Source: Schauerella aestuarii (GTDB lineage Bacteria; Pseudomonadota; Gammaproteobacteria; Burkholderiales; Burkholderiaceae_B). From it: a stretch of DNA of 64,000 nt. The position numbers were made by a program, and so were the translations under genes. Position 1 is the stretch's first letter; each line of letters opens with the position of its first letter. Positions 37,205-47,105 of the stretch are shown here, one piece after another. The DNA lies in NCBI RefSeq assembly GCF_009866805.1, contig NZ_SIZW01000038.1, positions 124,001-188,000 of the forward strand, read 5' to 3'. The notes beneath the pieces are model-generated. The model saw nothing but the letters and a program-made list of their open reading frames with translations, was not told where the DNA came from and ran no database searches.

Positions 37205-40073
37205 AAAAACTCTCAATCTTCCCGACACCCCGTTTCCGATGCGAGGCGATCTCGCGAAACGCGAACCCGCATGGATTGCGCAATGGGAAGAAAATCGAAT
37301 TTACGCAGCCATCCGTGAAGCCAGCAAAGGCCGTCCCACGTTCGTGTTGCACGACGGGCCGCCCTACGCCAACGGCGACATTCACATCGGCCATGCGGTC
37401 AATAAGATCCTGAAGGACATCATCGTCAAAAGCCGCAATATGGCGGGCTATGACGCGCATTATGTGCCCGGCTGGGATTGCCACGGCATGCCGATCGAGA
37501 TCCAGATCGAAAAGAAATATGGCAAGCACCTGCCCGTGGCAGAAGTGCAGTCCAAGGCGCGCGCCTATGCGCTGGAGCAGATCGATCGCCAGAAAAAGGA
37601 TTTCAAGCGCCTGGGCGTGCTGGGCGATTGGGACCATCCTTATCTCACGATGAACTTCACCAACGAAGCGGACGAAATCCGCGCGTTGGGCCGTATCTTC
37701 GAAAAAGGCTATGTATTTCGCGGTCTGAAGCCCGTCAACTGGTGTTTCGACTGCGGTTCGGCCCTGGCCGAGGCCGAAGTGGAATATGCCGACCGCGTCG
37801 ATCCCGCCGTCGACGTGGCCTTCCCCTTTGCCGACAAGCCGGCCCTGGCCCGCGCCATGGGTCTAGCCGATATCGACGACGGTGCCGTCGTCATCTGGAC
37901 CACCACGCCCTGGACCATTCCGTCCAACCAGGCGCTCAATATCCACCCCGAATTCGAGTACGCGCTGGTGCGTGTCACCCCGGCACCGGCCACGGGACCA
38001 TTGCTGTTGCTGGCCGCCGAGCGCGTCGCGCCCTGTCTCGAACATTGGGGGCTGACCGGTGAAGTGATCGCCACGTGCAAGGGCGAAGCGCTGTCGGAGA
38101 TCCGTTTCCGCCATCCGTTGGCGCAAGCCGATGCCGGCTTCGATCGCACCTCGCCGATCTACCTGGGCGACTACGTCACGCTGGATGCCGGTACCGGCAT
38201 CGTGCACTCCGCGCCCGCCTACGGTATCGAAGACTTTGTGTCCTGCAAGGCTCACGGTCTGAAAGATGCCGACATCATCAATCCCGTGATGGGTGATGGC
38301 CGCTACGTCGAAAGCCTGCCGCTCTTCGGCGGCCTGTCGATCTGGGATGCCAATCCCAAGGTCGTCGAAGCGCTGACCGCCGCCGGCACCTTGATGCATG
38401 TCGAGAAGCACAAGCACAGCTACATGCATTGCTGGCGTCATAAAACGCCGGTCATCTACCGCGCCACCAGCCAATGGTTTGCCGGCATGGACGTAACGCC
38501 CGCTGACGGCGGCGCCACGCTGCGCGAGAAAGCGCTGGCCGGCATCGACGCCACCGCCTTTTATCCCGGCTGGGGCCGCGCGCGTCTGCATTCGATGATC
38601 GCCAACCGCCCTGATTGGACCTTGTCGCGTCAGCGACAATGGGGCGTGCCGATGGCCTTCTTCGTGCATAAGGAAACGGGCGCATTACATCCTCGCACGC
38701 CCGAATTGCTCGAACAGGTGGCCCAACGCGTGGAACAAGCCGGCATCGAAGCCTGGCAAAGCATCGAGCCGCGCGATCTGCTGGGCGACGAGGCCGACCA
38801 ATACGAGAAAAACCGCGATACGCTGGATGTGTGGTTCGACTCGGGCACCACGCACGCCACCGTGCTGGGCGGCGCACGCGATGCCGACGCCAAGACGGCG
38901 GCGCGCCTGGGCTCCCATGGCCGCAATCTGGGCTGGCCTGCCGATCTGTATCTGGAAGGGTCGGATCAGCATCGCGGCTGGTTCCACTCGTCGCTGCTCA
39001 CCGGCTGCATGCTGTACGACCGTCCCCCCTACAAGGCGTTGCTCACGCACGGTTTTGTGGTCGATGGTCAAGGCCGCAAGATGAGCAAGTCGGTGGGCAA
39101 CGTGATCGGTCCGCAAAAAATCTCAGACTCGTTGGGCGCTGAGATCCTGCGTCTGTGGGTCGCCTCCACCGATTACTCGGGTGAGTTGTCGATCTCGGAC
39201 GAAATCCTGAAGCGCGTGGTGGAAGGCTATCGCCGCATTCGCAACACCTTGCGATTCCTCCTGGCCAACGTGGCCGATTTCGATGCATCCACGCAGGCCG
39301 TGCCTGTGGCGGAAATGCTCGAAATCGATCGCTATGCGCTCGTGATGACTGCGCGCATGCAGGCCGATGTGCAGGCGCTGTATGAACGCTACGACTTCCA
39401 TCCGGCAGTTTCGCGCTTGCAGATGTTCTGCTCGGAAGACCTGGGTGCGTTCTATCTCGACATCCTGAAAGACCGCTTGTATACCTCCGCGCCGGGTAGT
39501 GTGGCGCGTCGCAGTGCGCAAACCGCCCTGCTGGCGATCTCGCGCACGTTCATCAAATTGATGGCTCCGATTCTGTCGTTCACGGCAGAAGAGTCGTGGG
39601 GGTTGTTGCCCGACTCGGCGCGGCAAGATGCCGGTGGCGTGAAAACGATCTTTACCGAGACGTTTGAAACGCTGCCCGACCTGGGTGCGCAGTCCGAAGT
39701 GTTGGACGCCAAATGGTCGCGCCTGCGTGCGCTGCGTGCCGACGTTACCCGCAAACTCGAAGATGTGCGTACCGCTGGTGGCATCGGCTCGTCGCTGCAA
39801 GCGGAAGTCGACGTGTACGCTAGCGGCGACGCCCTGGCCGATCTCCAGAGCCTGGGTGACGATCTGCGTTTCGTACTGATCGTGTCCCGCGCGACTGTCC
39901 ACGCCTCCGACGACGCCGAACCCCGGATCGACATCACGCCGTCGGCCCATCGCAAATGCGATCGCTGCTGGCATTGGCGCGCCGATGTGGGCGCGGACAC
40001 CGCACATCCCGATATCTGCGGCCGCTGTGTGAGCAATCTGTTCGGTACCGGTGAAACCCGGCACATGGCATGA
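37194..40073 (+). CDS. ileS: Isoleucyl-tRNA synthetase
   Basis: 959 residues, class Ia synthetase, attaching isoleucine to tRNA-Ile with editing. The HIGH signature is [15 protein letters not shown] and the KMSKS loop is [10 protein letters not shown]. The editing domain contains [17 protein letters not shown], including the conserved Thr-rich stretch. The C-terminal zinc motif is visible as CDRCWHWR and [10 protein letters not shown]. The ATG at 37194 ([18 protein letters not shown]) matches the family and overlaps ribF. Its stop overlaps the lspA start by four bases (ATGA). Confidence 0.98.
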   Translation: MDYKKTLNLPDTPFPMRGDLAKREPAWIAQWEENRIYAAIREASKGRPTFVLHDGPPYANGDIHIGHAVNKILKDIIVKSRNMAGYDAHYVPGWDCHGMPIEIQIEKKYGKHLPVAEVQSKARAYALEQIDRQKKDFKRLGVLGDWDHPYLTMNFTNEADEIRALGRIFEKGYVFRGLKPVNWCFDCGSALAEAEVEYADRVDPAVDVAFPFADKPALARAMGLADIDDGAVVIWTTTPWTIPSNQALNIHPEFEYALVRVTPAPATGPLLLLAAERVAPCLEHWGLTGEVIATCKGEALSEIRFRHPLAQADAGFDRTSPIYLGDYVTLDAGTGIVHSAPAYGIEDFVSCKAHGLKDADIINPVMGDGRYVESLPLFGGLSIWDANPKVVEALTAAGTLMHVEKHKHSYMHCWRHKTPVIYRATSQWFAGMDVTPADGGATLREKALAGIDATAFYPGWGRARLHSMIANRPDWTLSRQRQWGVPMAFFVHKETGALHPRTPELLEQVAQRVEQAGIEAWQSIEPRDLLGDEADQYEKNRDTLDVWFDSGTTHATVLGGARDADAKTAARLGSHGRNLGWPADLYLEGSDQHRGWFHSSLLTGCMLYDRPPYKALLTHGFVVDGQGRKMSKSVGNVIGPQKISDSLGAEILRLWVASTDYSGELSISDEILKRVVEGYRRIRNTLRFLLANVADFDASTQAVPVAEMLEIDRYALVMTARMQADVQALYERYDFHPAVSRLQMFCSEDLGAFYLDILKDRLYTSAPGSVARRSAQTALLAISRTFIKLMAPILSFTAEESWGLLPDSARQDAGGVKTIFTETFETLPDLGAQSEVLDAKWSRLRALRADVTRKLEDVRTAGGIGSSLQAEVDVYASGDALADLQSLGDDLRFVLIVSRATVHASDDAEPRIDITPSAHRKCDRCWHWRADVGADTAHPDICGRCVSNLFGTGETRHMA

Positions 40074-40597
40074 CGCGCGCGGATACGCAGCCCACCCCGG
40101 TCGACGCGCGACCGGGCGGTGCGGCCTTCGTACGCTGGATACTGATCGCCGTCGCGATTATCGCGATCGATCAGGTGACGAAGATCTACTTCAACACCCA
40201 GTTCCAGTTTGGCGAGCGCGTCAACATCCTGCCGTTCTTCGACTTCACGCTGCTGTTCAACCGCGGCGCGGCCTTTAGCTTCCTGGCGTCAGAAGAAGGC
40301 TGGCAGCGCTGGTTCTTCACCGGCCTGGGGGTGATTGCGTCGATCGTGATCGCGGTGCTGCTGTACCGCAATCCGGGGCAGCGGCGCTTCGCGCTGGCGC
40401 TCACGCTCATCATGGGCGGCGCGCTGGGCAATGTGATCGACCGCATGGTCTACGGCCATGTGGTCGACTTTCTGCTGTTCTACTGGCGTGACTGGTATTA
40501 CCCGGCGTTCAATATCGCCGACATGGCGATCACTGGCGGCGCCATCTTGCTCGTGGTCGACGAACTGCTCCGGGCGCGAAAACCGCGTTCGGACTGA
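40070..40597 (+). CDS. lspA: Lipoprotein signal peptidase II
   Basis: 175 residues, four transmembrane segments (about 18-35, 73-92, 100-118, 145-165). Aspartyl peptidase that removes signal peptides from diacylglyceryl-modified prolipoproteins. The catalytic Asp residues lie in [20 protein letters not shown] and [11 protein letters not shown]; the NRGAAFSFL motif is also conserved. The ATG at 40070 overlaps the ileS stop (ATGA). The window encodes several lipoproteins that would be its substrates. Confidence 0.96.
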   Translation: MTRADTQPTPVDARPGGAAFVRWILIAVAIIAIDQVTKIYFNTQFQFGERVNILPFFDFTLLFNRGAAFSFLASEEGWQRWFFTGLGVIASIVIAVLLYRNPGQRRFALALTLIMGGALGNVIDRMVYGHVVDFLLFYWRDWYYPAFNIADMAITGGAILLVVDELLRARKPRSD

Positions 40598-40650
40598 TCG
40601 CCGGCCTCCCTGATGCATAATGCTCGATCGAGCCTTTCAACGTTGGCCCC

Positions 40651-41853
40651 ATGCTAGATCTCGCTAAAAAACGTATCGTTCTTGGCCTGACCGGCGGCAT
40701 CGCCTGCTACAAGATCGCCGAGCTGGTGCGCCGTCTTACGGAACAGGGCGCCACGGTCGACGTCGTCATGACCGAGGCCGCGACGCATTTCATCACGCCG
40801 GTCACCATGCAGGCGCTGTCCGGCCGCCCGGTATTCATGGATGCCTGGGATGCGCGCATTCCCAACAACATGGCGCACATCGATCTTACGCGCGGTGCCG
40901 ATGCGGTATTGATCGCGCCGGCCAGCGCCGATTTCATGGCCAAGCTGGTGCACGGCATGGCCGATGACCTGTTGTCGACCCTGTGCCTGGCGCGCGCCTG
41001 TCCGTTGCTGGTGGTGCCGGCCATGAACAAGGAAATGTGGGACAACCCCGCTACGCAGCGCAACGTGGCGCAGTTGCGCGACGATGGCATCGCTGTGCTG
41101 GGCCCAGCTGCCGGCGATCAGGCGTGCGGCGAGACCGGCAACGGGCGCATGCTCGAGCCGCACGAAATTCTGACCGACCTGATTGCTTCATTCCAGCCGA
41201 AAGTGCTGGCCGGCAAGCATGTGCTGCTCACTGCCGGCCCCACATCCGAGCCGGTCGATCCGGTGCGGGTGCTGAGCAATCGGTCGTCCGGCAAGACCGG
41301 TTACGCGCTGGCGCGGGCCGCGCGTGAAGCCGGTGCCCAGGTCACGCTGATTACCGGTGCCACCGCCTTGGCGATCCCCCGTGGCGTGCAGGCCATCAAC
41401 GTGATGACGGCCTCCCAGATGCATGATGCCGTGATGGCCAATGTGCGCCACGCCGATATCTTCATTGCCGTAGCGGCCGTGGCCGACTGGCGCGTGACCA
41501 ATATCAGCACGCAGAAGCTCAAGAAAACGAGCGAAGGCGGCGGCGCGCCCATCATGAATTTCGCACCCAATCCCGACATCCTGGCCGAAGTGGCCGCGCT
41601 GACGAACGGTCCGTGGTGTGTGGGCTTTGCGGCCGAAACCGAGAAGCTGGCCGAACACGCCGAAGCCAAGCGCCGTCGCAAAGGCATTTCATTGCTGGTG
41701 GGCAACCTCGCCCATCAGGTGATGGATGCCGACACGACCGAATTGGTGCTGTTTGACGAGCAAGGTGTGCATCCCCTGCCTCCGGCACCCAAGCTGGATG
41801 CCGCACGCCGGTTGATCGCCGAGATTGCCAGCCGGGCACCGCGCAAGGCGTAG
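40651..41853 (+). CDS. coaBC: Phosphopantothenoylcysteine decarboxylase / phosphopantothenate-cysteine ligase
   Basis: 400 residues, bifunctional, two successive steps in coenzyme A synthesis. The N-terminal CoaC half shows VLGLTGGIACYKIAELVR, the catalytic His in NNMAHIDLTRGADAVLIAPA, and the cysteine loop AAGDQACGETGNGRM. The CoaB half begins VLLTAGPTSEPVDPVRVLSN and contains AVAAVADWR and KLKKT. The dut gene usually follows coaBC in Burkholderiales; here about 14 kb lies between them. Confidence 0.97.
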   Translation: MLDLAKKRIVLGLTGGIACYKIAELVRRLTEQGATVDVVMTEAATHFITPVTMQALSGRPVFMDAWDARIPNNMAHIDLTRGADAVLIAPASADFMAKLVHGMADDLLSTLCLARACPLLVVPAMNKEMWDNPATQRNVAQLRDDGIAVLGPAAGDQACGETGNGRMLEPHEILTDLIASFQPKVLAGKHVLLTAGPTSEPVDPVRVLSNRSSGKTGYALARAAREAGAQVTLITGATALAIPRGVQAINVMTASQMHDAVMANVRHADIFIAVAAVADWRVTNISTQKLKKTSEGGGAPIMNFAPNPDILAEVAALTNGPWCVGFAAETEKLAEHAEAKRRRKGISLLVGNLAHQVMDADTTELVLFDEQGVHPLPPAPKLDAARRLIAEIASRAPRKA

Positions 41854-42169
41854 CCGTCCGGCTCGCGGACGCATTATTCATCCGCGGCGCAAAGACCTGT
41901 ACGCAAACTTCGCTGCACCATGCCGATATGCATCGCATGCCCTTTGCAGCGACGCGCGCGCGCCTTCAGTTTTCAAGACGCGATCTGATGTGCGCGCTCA
42001 TCGGTGAGCAGCCAGGCAACCGGCGCTGCTTACCCTTCCCCCCGATCAAAAGCCACATCAAGTGACGAAAAACTCGGCAGCAGCGCGGACAAACTCCTAG
42101 GAAATCGTCGCCACGGTGTCACGGCGCTCGGCTCAAATTCGACTACTCCTCCTCACTAGGCAGTCGAAA
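41854..42169. other. Region without a gene between coaBC and the lipoprotein gene
   Basis: About 316 bp. A short hairpin CGTCCG/CGGACG lies just after the coaBC stop (41855-41871) and could be a weak terminator. No open frame here has a credible start or family match, and I find no Pho box. Confidence 0.4.
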
Positions 42170-44479
42170 ATGAAATTAGAGCGGTTGGTTCCCCTCGCCC
42201 AGACCCGCGCATACTTTGGCGGTGCCGTGCCAACATGGCTGCGCGCGATGGCGATCGCAACGCTATCCGTCGCGCTGACGGCTTGCGGCGGCGACGATGA
42301 CGATACGAACGACAGCGCCCCCACGCCGACAGTGCCGACTGTGCCGGGGTCGCCTGCCACGCCGGACAACCCGTCCACTCCTTCGCCTACGCCCGGCACC
42401 CCGGAGACGCCGCCCTCGCCCGAGACACCCGGCACGCCTGAAGGGCCTGACATGCCTGAGACTCCCGATACCCCCACTGGACCGCCCAGCCAGCACGCGC
42501 TGATCATCGACATGGACAGCGCCACGTATGCCGCGGTGCAAAGCGGCGTCGCCAACGGCACTTTGCCGAATCTGGCGCGACTGCGCGTCGCACCGGCTTA
42601 TACCGGTGGCGTCAGCGGCACACCGAGCCAGCAGCCTACGCTCGATATGCCAGGTTGGGCCACCCTGCTGACGGGCACGTGGGCCAACCGGCACGGCGTG
42701 CTTTCGAATGCGCAAACGCAGGCGCTACGTGGCGCGACGATCTTTGAGACGGCCAAGGCGAGGAACATCGGCGTGAGTGGCGTTGCCGTCGCCTCCAATG
42801 GCTTTGCCCAACTCCTGGCCTCGGATCGCGAAGCTGGCTTTTTAGACGCAATGACCGACTGCTCGTCGCAGGCCGCCACCACGGACTGTGTGACGAACGG
42901 CGCATTGCAAATGATCGGCAGCGACTACCGCACGGTGGTGGCGCAGTATCGCGCTGCCAAAGACGCGGCCCTGGATTACGGCATTGGCTCGCCGCAATAC
43001 GCGAACACGTTGATCGGTCTGGACAAGGCTGTCGGCATTTTGCTTGCCGCCACCGACAAGCGTCCAAATAGCGCGTGGCTGGTCGTCGTTACCGGTAACC
43101 ATGGGCTTAGCGGCAACAGTCAAGACGATGGCCTGCCGTTGACGCCGCAGTCGACCACGTTCATTGGATCGAATCGAACGTTCAACGACGGCGGAATTGG
43201 TGTTGGCGCAGCCGTGCCGACAGCATTGGCCGATCTGTATCGCTATGCCAGCATTGCCGATATCGCACCCACAGTGTTGGCACACTTGAGCGCGTTGCCC
43301 GACGCTGCGCAATATGCCTTCGACGGCGGCCAGCTCATTGGCCCGCTACCGGTCGGGCAACTGACCGCGACCGTGTCCGACAACAACTCGTCGTCCGTCA
43401 CCGTCGCATTGAATTGGGTCGCACCGAATGACGCCACGATCGACGTTTGGCGTGACGGTCGTCTCGTTGCATCTGCTTTGCCGGCAGGAACCACCTCCTT
43501 TACGGATAATCAGCTTACCAACGACCTTGCGGCGAAAGGTACATACCGGTTTGCCTACACGGTAACCGCCCGCACTGGTGAAGCTGCGGCGTCGCGAGGC
43601 ATTGTGAGCCCCCCGGTCTCCTATGTGCCGCCCGTCCCCCTGGCCGCCACGTTGATCAATGGACTCGTTTCCTATTACCCGTTCAGCGCCACACTTCCCC
43701 CTGTAGACACTCAAGCCAACAGCACCATGGGACCGGCGTCGCCCGACCTGCCACTCTCAGCCGGCGCCGTGGTTCCCGGGCCGTTCTCAGGCAGCCATGG
43801 TCTGCTGGTCGATACAAATTTCGTGACTGCGAGCGGTTTGGAAGGCTACAGAATGGTGCCCGCTGAGGGACGTGATATTTCGAAAGGTACGGCACCACAG
43901 TTCACGTTTGGGTTCTGGTTCAAGGCACCAGAATGTGTATCGCGTAGCAACGTGACCGTGCTGTCGAACAAGAACTATGTCAGCGGCGGCAATGCAGGTG
44001 TCGCCATCGGCATGTTCTCCAGTTCGGGCAATCAATGCGGCATTGCCTTCAATATCGGTTCGGGCGGTGCCCGCGCCGACGGCCCCACTGGCCCGTACAC
44101 CCAAATCACTGTTGACCGCTGGGTGTATATCGCGTTCTCGGTCGATGGTCTGGCCAAGACGATGAACATGTATGTGTTCGATTCGGTGACTGGGGTGACG
44201 AACCGGGTTGCCACGGCCAAATCCACCGGAAGTGTGGACCTGTCGAAGCTCTCGCCGTATCCGCAATGGGGCATTGGGGACGATGGTACCGGCGCCTACC
44301 TCATGAACAAGTGCAATGGAACGGTAACGCCGCCCTATACGGTCGGCCAGTGCGCTACCGCCCCACCCTATCGCCAAATATTCGGCGATCTTGCGATGTG
44401 GAATCGTGTGCTGACCGACGGAGAATTGCAGTCGATTTTCCTCTCGAACAAGCCATTGTCGACGCTCTCGGCACCGTAA
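42170..44479 (+). CDS. Alkaline-phosphatase-superfamily lipoprotein with LamG-like C-terminal domain
   Basis: 769 residues. Lipobox SVALTAC puts the lipidated Cys at residue 39, followed by GGDDDD and a Thr/Pro/Glu linker (residues about 48-108). Residues about 110-440 are a nucleotide pyrophosphatase/phosphodiesterase-like domain: HALIIDMDSATYAAVQSG with the first metal Asp, QPTLDMPGWATLLTGTWA with the candidate nucleophilic Thr, and SIADIAPTVLAHL. The usual metal motif (S/T)DHG reads TGNHGLS, with Asn in place of Asp. A fibronectin-like segment (VALNWVAPNDATIDVWRDG) and a concanavalin/LamG-like domain (QFTFGFWFKAP to FGDLAMWNRVLTDGELQSIF) follow. It is likely surface-exposed and may be a phosphodiesterase. 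It starts the phosphorus-related block. Confidence 0.75.
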   Translation: MKLERLVPLAQTRAYFGGAVPTWLRAMAIATLSVALTACGGDDDDTNDSAPTPTVPTVPGSPATPDNPSTPSPTPGTPETPPSPETPGTPEGPDMPETPDTPTGPPSQHALIIDMDSATYAAVQSGVANGTLPNLARLRVAPAYTGGVSGTPSQQPTLDMPGWATLLTGTWANRHGVLSNAQTQALRGATIFETAKARNIGVSGVAVASNGFAQLLASDREAGFLDAMTDCSSQAATTDCVTNGALQMIGSDYRTVVAQYRAAKDAALDYGIGSPQYANTLIGLDKAVGILLAATDKRPNSAWLVVVTGNHGLSGNSQDDGLPLTPQSTTFIGSNRTFNDGGIGVGAAVPTALADLYRYASIADIAPTVLAHLSALPDAAQYAFDGGQLIGPLPVGQLTATVSDNNSSSVTVALNWVAPNDATIDVWRDGRLVASALPAGTTSFTDNQLTNDLAAKGTYRFAYTVTARTGEAAASRGIVSPPVSYVPPVPLAATLINGLVSYYPFSATLPPVDTQANSTMGPASPDLPLSAGAVVPGPFSGSHGLLVDTNFVTASGLEGYRMVPAEGRDISKGTAPQFTFGFWFKAPECVSRSNVTVLSNKNYVSGGNAGVAIGMFSSSGNQCGIAFNIGSGGARADGPTGPYTQITVDRWVYIAFSVDGLAKTMNMYVFDSVTGVTNRVATAKSTGSVDLSKLSPYPQWGIGDDGTGAYLMNKCNGTVTPPYTVGQCATAPPYRQIFGDLAMWNRVLTDGELQSIFLSNKPLSTLSAP

Positions 44480-44490
44480 GGAAAGCCACC

Positions 44491-44835
44491 ATGATCTCCA
44501 TGCTTTCACACACCACCCTGGGAAATGCCATGCGTCGTAGCGCATGGCGGGCCGTGCTCACCGTCACGATGGCATGCGTATCGCTCGCCGGTTGCGGCGG
44601 CGACGACGATGACGCAACGGTCGCCGATGCGGGACCAGCCGCCACCGAGCCGGCAAGCAGCGCCCCCGCACCGCCTGTAGCGCTACCGGAAACGGCAACG
44701 TCGCCCACCTCGGATGGAATTTCAGCATCCCAGATTCCCATCGTTGCGGCGCCGGCCACCGGCACATGCGGCGAATCGGGCACGGCGGTCGAACCGGACC
44801 GAGTCTTGAACTCCACGCTCGATTGCGCGCCATGA
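44491..44835 (+). CDS. Small lipoprotein
   Basis: 114 residues. Lipobox SLAGC with CGGDDDD next to it, the same start as the large lipoprotein just upstream (CGGDDDDT). The mature chain is low-complexity and Ala/Pro/Thr-rich, then has SQIPIVAAPATGTCGESG and ends DCAP. I recognise no family. The ATG at 44491 is preceded by AAGGAAAG, nine bases after the previous stop, so it is co-transcribed. It may be a partner or leftover of the phosphatase-like lipoprotein. Confidence 0.6.
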   Translation: MISMLSHTTLGNAMRRSAWRAVLTVTMACVSLAGCGGDDDDATVADAGPAATEPASSAPAPPVALPETATSPTSDGISASQIPIVAAPATGTCGESGTAVEPDRVLNSTLDCAP

Positions 44836-44898
44836 ACGATAGGCGCGCTGTGGCAGCGCCTTCGATCATCCCTTGCCGACCTAACTGAATCGATCATC

Positions 44899-47049
44899 AT
44901 GAGCAAAATGAATCGCCGAAATTTCCTTCGAGTAGCAGCCGCGACGGCTGCACTCGGCCCGTTTCCACCGGCCATCCAGCGCGCACTCGCGATCCCGGCC
45001 AATAACGCCACCGGCACGATAAACGACGTCGAGCACGTCATCATCCTGATGCAGGAAAATCGATCCTTCGATCACTACTACGGCACCATGCCGGGCGTGC
45101 GCGGATACAGCGATCGGTTCACCATTCCGATGGCATCGGGCCAGTCGGTTTGGATTCAGCAGGGCAGCGCGGGCACGGTGCAGCCGTATTATCTCGATGC
45201 CACCAAGGGCAATGCGCTTCGCGTCGGCGGTGCACACGATTGGAACGATCAGCAGGCCGCTTGGGACGGCGGTCGCATGGCGGCCTGGCCACGTGCGAAG
45301 AACACCAAGGTCGCGATGGGCTATCTGCAGCAGAATGACCTTTCGTTTCACTTCTCGCTGGCCAATGCGTTCACGGTGTGCGACGCGTATCACACGTGCA
45401 TCAACACCGGTACGTTCACCAATCGGATGTTTCTCTGGAGCGGCACCAACGGCGCCAATGTGAGCGGGCATGCCTGCGTCACGAACTCCAACTGGGGCGG
45501 GCTCGGTCCGTCGCAGGATGGTCTCGACTGGACGACCTATCCCGAACGACTCGAGGCCGCCGGCGTGCGCTGGAAGGTCTACAGCCGACCCGGCAACAAC
45601 AGCAACAACAACCAGTTGGTGGCGTTTGCATCCTATCGCGCCGTCAATGAAAAGCTCGCTGCGGTGGGCTCCCCCAATGCCCCGCACACCTCGTCGCTCG
45701 AGGCGGCATCGCCGCTCTACAAGGGATTCGGCAACACGATGCCGGACGGCGGCTATCTGCAGGCGATCGCCGACGACATCGCAGCCGGCACGCTGCCGCA
45801 GGTCAGCTGGATCGTGGCGCCGGGCCCCTACAGCGAACATCCCAGCATGTCGGTACCGGCGCAAGGCGCCTGGTACCTGCAGACCCTGCTGGACATGCTG
45901 ACCGCGCGTCCCGACATCTGGAGCAAGACCGTGCTCATCGTGAACTACGACGAGAACGACTGCTTCTTCGACCACATGCCTCCGCCTGCGCCCCCGTGGC
46001 GCACAGAAGACGGTGTGCTGATGGGCAAATCCACTGTCGACGTGACCAACGAGTACTACACGATGCCTGCACCACCGGGGGATTCCCGCAAAGTGACACC
46101 AGACGGCCGACCGTTCGGCGCCGGCCCGCGGCTGCCCACGCTTGTCATCTCGCCGTGGAGTGTCGGGGGATGGGTGAACTCGCAGCAATTCGATCACACC
46201 TCGGTACTGCGTTTTCTGGAACAACGGTTCGGCATCGCCGAGCCCAACATCAGCCCCTGGCGCCGCGCAGTGTTCGGCGACATGATGTCGTGCTTCAACT
46301 TCAAGGATCCCAACACGGCAAAGCCGCTGCTCAGCGCCGCACCGACGCGCGCGGAGGCCGACGCCACGTTGGTCCAGCAGGTCGGGGCCGGCAGCGTGCC
46401 CGTACCGGATGTGGGCACGGTACCGTTGCCCACGCAGGCGCTGCTGCGCCGCCCGTCGCGCGCGTTGCCCTACCGTCTGCATACCAGCGCCAATGTCGAT
46501 ATCGGCATGGGCGAAGTCTGGTTGACCTTCAGCAATACAGGCTCGCAAGGGACGGTGTTCCACGTCTACGACGAACTGAACCTGTCGCGGTATCCGCGCC
46601 GCTATACCGTAGAAGCCGGAAAAATGATTTCGGATGCCTGGCAGGCGACGGTCGACAATGCCGGCCGCTACAGCCTCTGGGTGCTGGGCCCGAACGGTTA
46701 CCACCGCCGGTTCAAAGGCGATATCAATGCGTTGGCCGCTGGCCCGAACCCCGAAGTTCGCGTCTGCTATGACACTGCCGCCCGCAGCATTTCGCTCACG
46801 ATCATGAACATGGGCCGTGTGCCGGCAGCGTTAAGCGTACAGGCCAATGCCTATCGTGCCGACGGCCCCTGGCGCTACACCGTGGATCCCGGCATGCAGA
46901 TCGACCCACGCTGGTCGTTGGAGGCAACCGATGACTGGTACGACTTCACGGTGACGATGGGCGACGCTTTCGAGCGCCGATTTGCCGGCCGGCTGGAGAC
47001 CGGCAAGGACGGCATCAGCGACCCTGCCATGGGCGTCGCAACCGCGTAA
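44899..47049 (+). CDS. plcN: Phosphocholine-type phospholipase C, Tat-exported
   Basis: 716 residues of the AcpA/PlcH/PlcN superfamily. The Tat signal is NRRNFLRVAAATAALG. The catalytic domain begins DVEHVIILMQENRSFDHYYG and contains a TFTNRMFLWSG segment (nucleophile region) and the metal-site motif LIVNYDENDCFFDH. Two C-terminal DUF756-type beta domains follow (LTFSNTGSQGTVFHVYDELN and TVDPGMQIDPRWSLEATDDW). It hydrolyses phosphatidylcholine-type lipids to diacylglycerol and phosphorylcholine, a phosphorus-scavenging role. Specificity (PlcH, PlcN, PlcC) cannot be fixed, so the symbol is tentative. Confidence 0.88.
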   Translation: MSKMNRRNFLRVAAATAALGPFPPAIQRALAIPANNATGTINDVEHVIILMQENRSFDHYYGTMPGVRGYSDRFTIPMASGQSVWIQQGSAGTVQPYYLDATKGNALRVGGAHDWNDQQAAWDGGRMAAWPRAKNTKVAMGYLQQNDLSFHFSLANAFTVCDAYHTCINTGTFTNRMFLWSGTNGANVSGHACVTNSNWGGLGPSQDGLDWTTYPERLEAAGVRWKVYSRPGNNSNNNQLVAFASYRAVNEKLAAVGSPNAPHTSSLEAASPLYKGFGNTMPDGGYLQAIADDIAAGTLPQVSWIVAPGPYSEHPSMSVPAQGAWYLQTLLDMLTARPDIWSKTVLIVNYDENDCFFDHMPPPAPPWRTEDGVLMGKSTVDVTNEYYTMPAPPGDSRKVTPDGRPFGAGPRLPTLVISPWSVGGWVNSQQFDHTSVLRFLEQRFGIAEPNISPWRRAVFGDMMSCFNFKDPNTAKPLLSAAPTRAEADATLVQQVGAGSVPVPDVGTVPLPTQALLRRPSRALPYRLHTSANVDIGMGEVWLTFSNTGSQGTVFHVYDELNLSRYPRRYTVEAGKMISDAWQATVDNAGRYSLWVLGPNGYHRRFKGDINALAAGPNPEVRVCYDTAARSISLTIMNMGRVPAALSVQANAYRADGPWRYTVDPGMQIDPRWSLEATDDWYDFTVTMGDAFERRFAGRLETGKDGISDPAMGVATA

Positions 47050-47105
47050 CGTTCGGGGGCCAATATCGCCCCTTCCTGCAACCGTCAATTCTCGCCGCCC
47101 CTGCC

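Noticed and set aside
41855-41871. Small hairpin CGTCCG/CGGACG after coaBC as a terminator
   Set aside because: Only six pairs and no T-run; too weak to list as a supported terminator.
44881-46704. 607-residue minus-strand frame opposite the phospholipase C gene
   Set aside because: Shadow frame; no domain and no ribosome site, while the plus-strand phospholipase has full family motifs and a Tat signal.
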